Assembly: GCA_002455335.1 (NCBI GenBank)
Contig: DKKP01000209.1
Coordinates: forward strand, 1-6,155
Reading direction: 5' to 3'
Source: Anaerolineales bacterium UBA6663
GTDB lineage: Bacteria > Chloroflexota > Anaerolineae > Anaerolineales > UBA6663
Length of the DNA: 6,155 nt
Positions 5,643 to 6,155 of the stretch are shown piece after piece. The stretch's first letter is position 1. The number at the start of each line of letters is the position of its first letter. The position numbers were made by a program, and so were the translations under genes. The notes under the pieces are model-generated. The model worked only from the letters and a program-made list of their open reading frames with translations. It ran no database searches and was not told where the DNA came from.

Positions 5643-6155
5643 ATGTCCAGCAGATCTACTCGGATTCATGATCTCGCACCGGCGGATCGTCCACGCGAAC
5701 GTTTGATCGCCGAGGGCGCTGGCGCGCTCTCAAATCCCGAACTGCTCGCCATCTTGTTGCGGGTCGGCATCCGCGGCGAAAGCGCTGTGCGTCTCGCCGA
5801 GCGCCTGCTCGGCCAGGTTGGCGGGTTGCCCGGTCTGCACCGCGCCGGCCACGCCGATCTGAGCGCGTTGAAGGGCGTCGGCTCGGCCAAGGCCGCCCAG
5901 CTTTTGGCGGCTGTCGAGCTCGGGCGGCGGATCGCGCGAGCCGGGCAGGGCGAGCGCCCGGCGATCCGCAGTGCCGCTGATGTACACGCCCTGATCGGTT
6001 ACGAACTGATGGGCCGCGATCAGGAGTACCTTGTGGTTTTGGTGCTCGACACACGCAACCGACTGATCCGACCGCCGATCGAGGTCTACCACGGCTCACT
6101 CAACACATCGCTGATCCGGGTCGGCGAGGTCTTTCGCCAGGCGATCAAAGACAAC
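5643..6155 (+). CDS. radC: RadC family JAB-domain protein (3' end beyond right edge)
   Basis: The 171 visible codons run open to the edge. Residues 7-56 form the N-terminal UPF0758 helical domain with RPRERLIAEGAGALSNPELL (16-35), and LKGVGSAKAAQLLAAVELG (76-94) is a helix-hairpin-helix DNA-contact motif. The JAB/MPN domain begins at about 108, with LVLDTRNR (133-140) and YHGSLNTSLIRVGEVFRQAI (149-168). Glu162 is probably the acidic residue of the metalloprotease-like centre; the HxH...D part (normally HNHPSG) would lie beyond the window. RadC proteins were named for DNA repair, but the original radC102 phenotype was traced to recG, and the true function remains unclear. The start is the only in-frame one and has a G-rich ribosome site. 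Identity is secure; completeness of the active site cannot be judged here. Confidence 0.93.
   Translation, partial: MSSRSTRIHDLAPADRPRERLIAEGAGALSNPELLAILLRVGIRGESAVRLAERLLGQVGGLPGLHRAGHADLSALKGVGSAKAAQLLAAVELGRRIARAGQGERPAIRSAADVHALIGYELMGRDQEYLVVLVLDTRNRLIRPPIEVYHGSLNTSLIRVGEVFRQAIKDN

Noticed and set aside
1..6155. Search for a defence, phage or mobile system
   Set aside because: No nuclease/methylase pair, toxin-antitoxin pair, transposase, integrase, terminal repeat or regular spacer array could be seen. RadC-like genes can occur on mobile elements, but this one has standard housekeeping context.

Overview
The window is compact, GC-rich (roughly 60-65% by eye), almost gap-free bacterial chromosome. 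The small accessory proteins (a two-helix membrane protein with a double zinc ribbon, a three-helix 101-residue protein, and a DUF948-like/YtxH pair) resemble proteins I associate with Chloroflexota, especially Anaerolineae-type genomes. That assignment is inference from recalled family resemblance. I see no tRNA, rRNA, CRISPR array, insertion sequence, integrase or phage gene. The longest stretch without a coding region is only 79 bases.

Layout from left to right. (1) Positions 1-890, minus strand: a two-gene unit in which a two-helix membrane protein with a DUF948-like tail is followed by a YtxH-type protein cut by the left edge. (2) Positions 929-3530, minus strand: a three-gene operon read as cysteine desulfurase, then mnmA, then a small membrane protein, with both junctions being ATGA stop/start overlaps. 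(3) Positions 3575-4978, plus strand: a short M3-like zinc metallopeptidase, divergent from the desulfurase across 44 bases. (4) Positions 4985-5563, minus strand: a membrane-anchored double zinc-ribbon protein, convergent with the peptidase. (5) Positions 5643-6155, plus strand: radC, cut by the right edge and divergent from the zinc-ribbon gene.

The clearest functional unit is the desulfurase-mnmA pair. The first enzyme mobilises sulfur from cysteine and the second uses it to make 2-thiouridine at position 34 of certain tRNAs. The coupled third gene has no known role. The DUF948-like and YtxH proteins are also paired in other bacteria and are probably envelope-associated, but their function is poorly defined.

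The most notable non-coding signal is promoter architecture. All four transcription units whose first gene is complete and lacks a Shine-Dalgarno sequence have a -10-like hexamer 6 or 8 bases before the ATG (TATAAT, TACAAT, TATGAT, TATAAT). This suggests leaderless or near-leaderless mRNAs. radC instead has a predicted leader of about 56 bases with a hairpin and a G-rich ribosome site, and may share a palindromic -10 element with the divergent zinc-ribbon gene. Overall this is an ordinary housekeeping region; I did not find a convincing new defence or mobile system.
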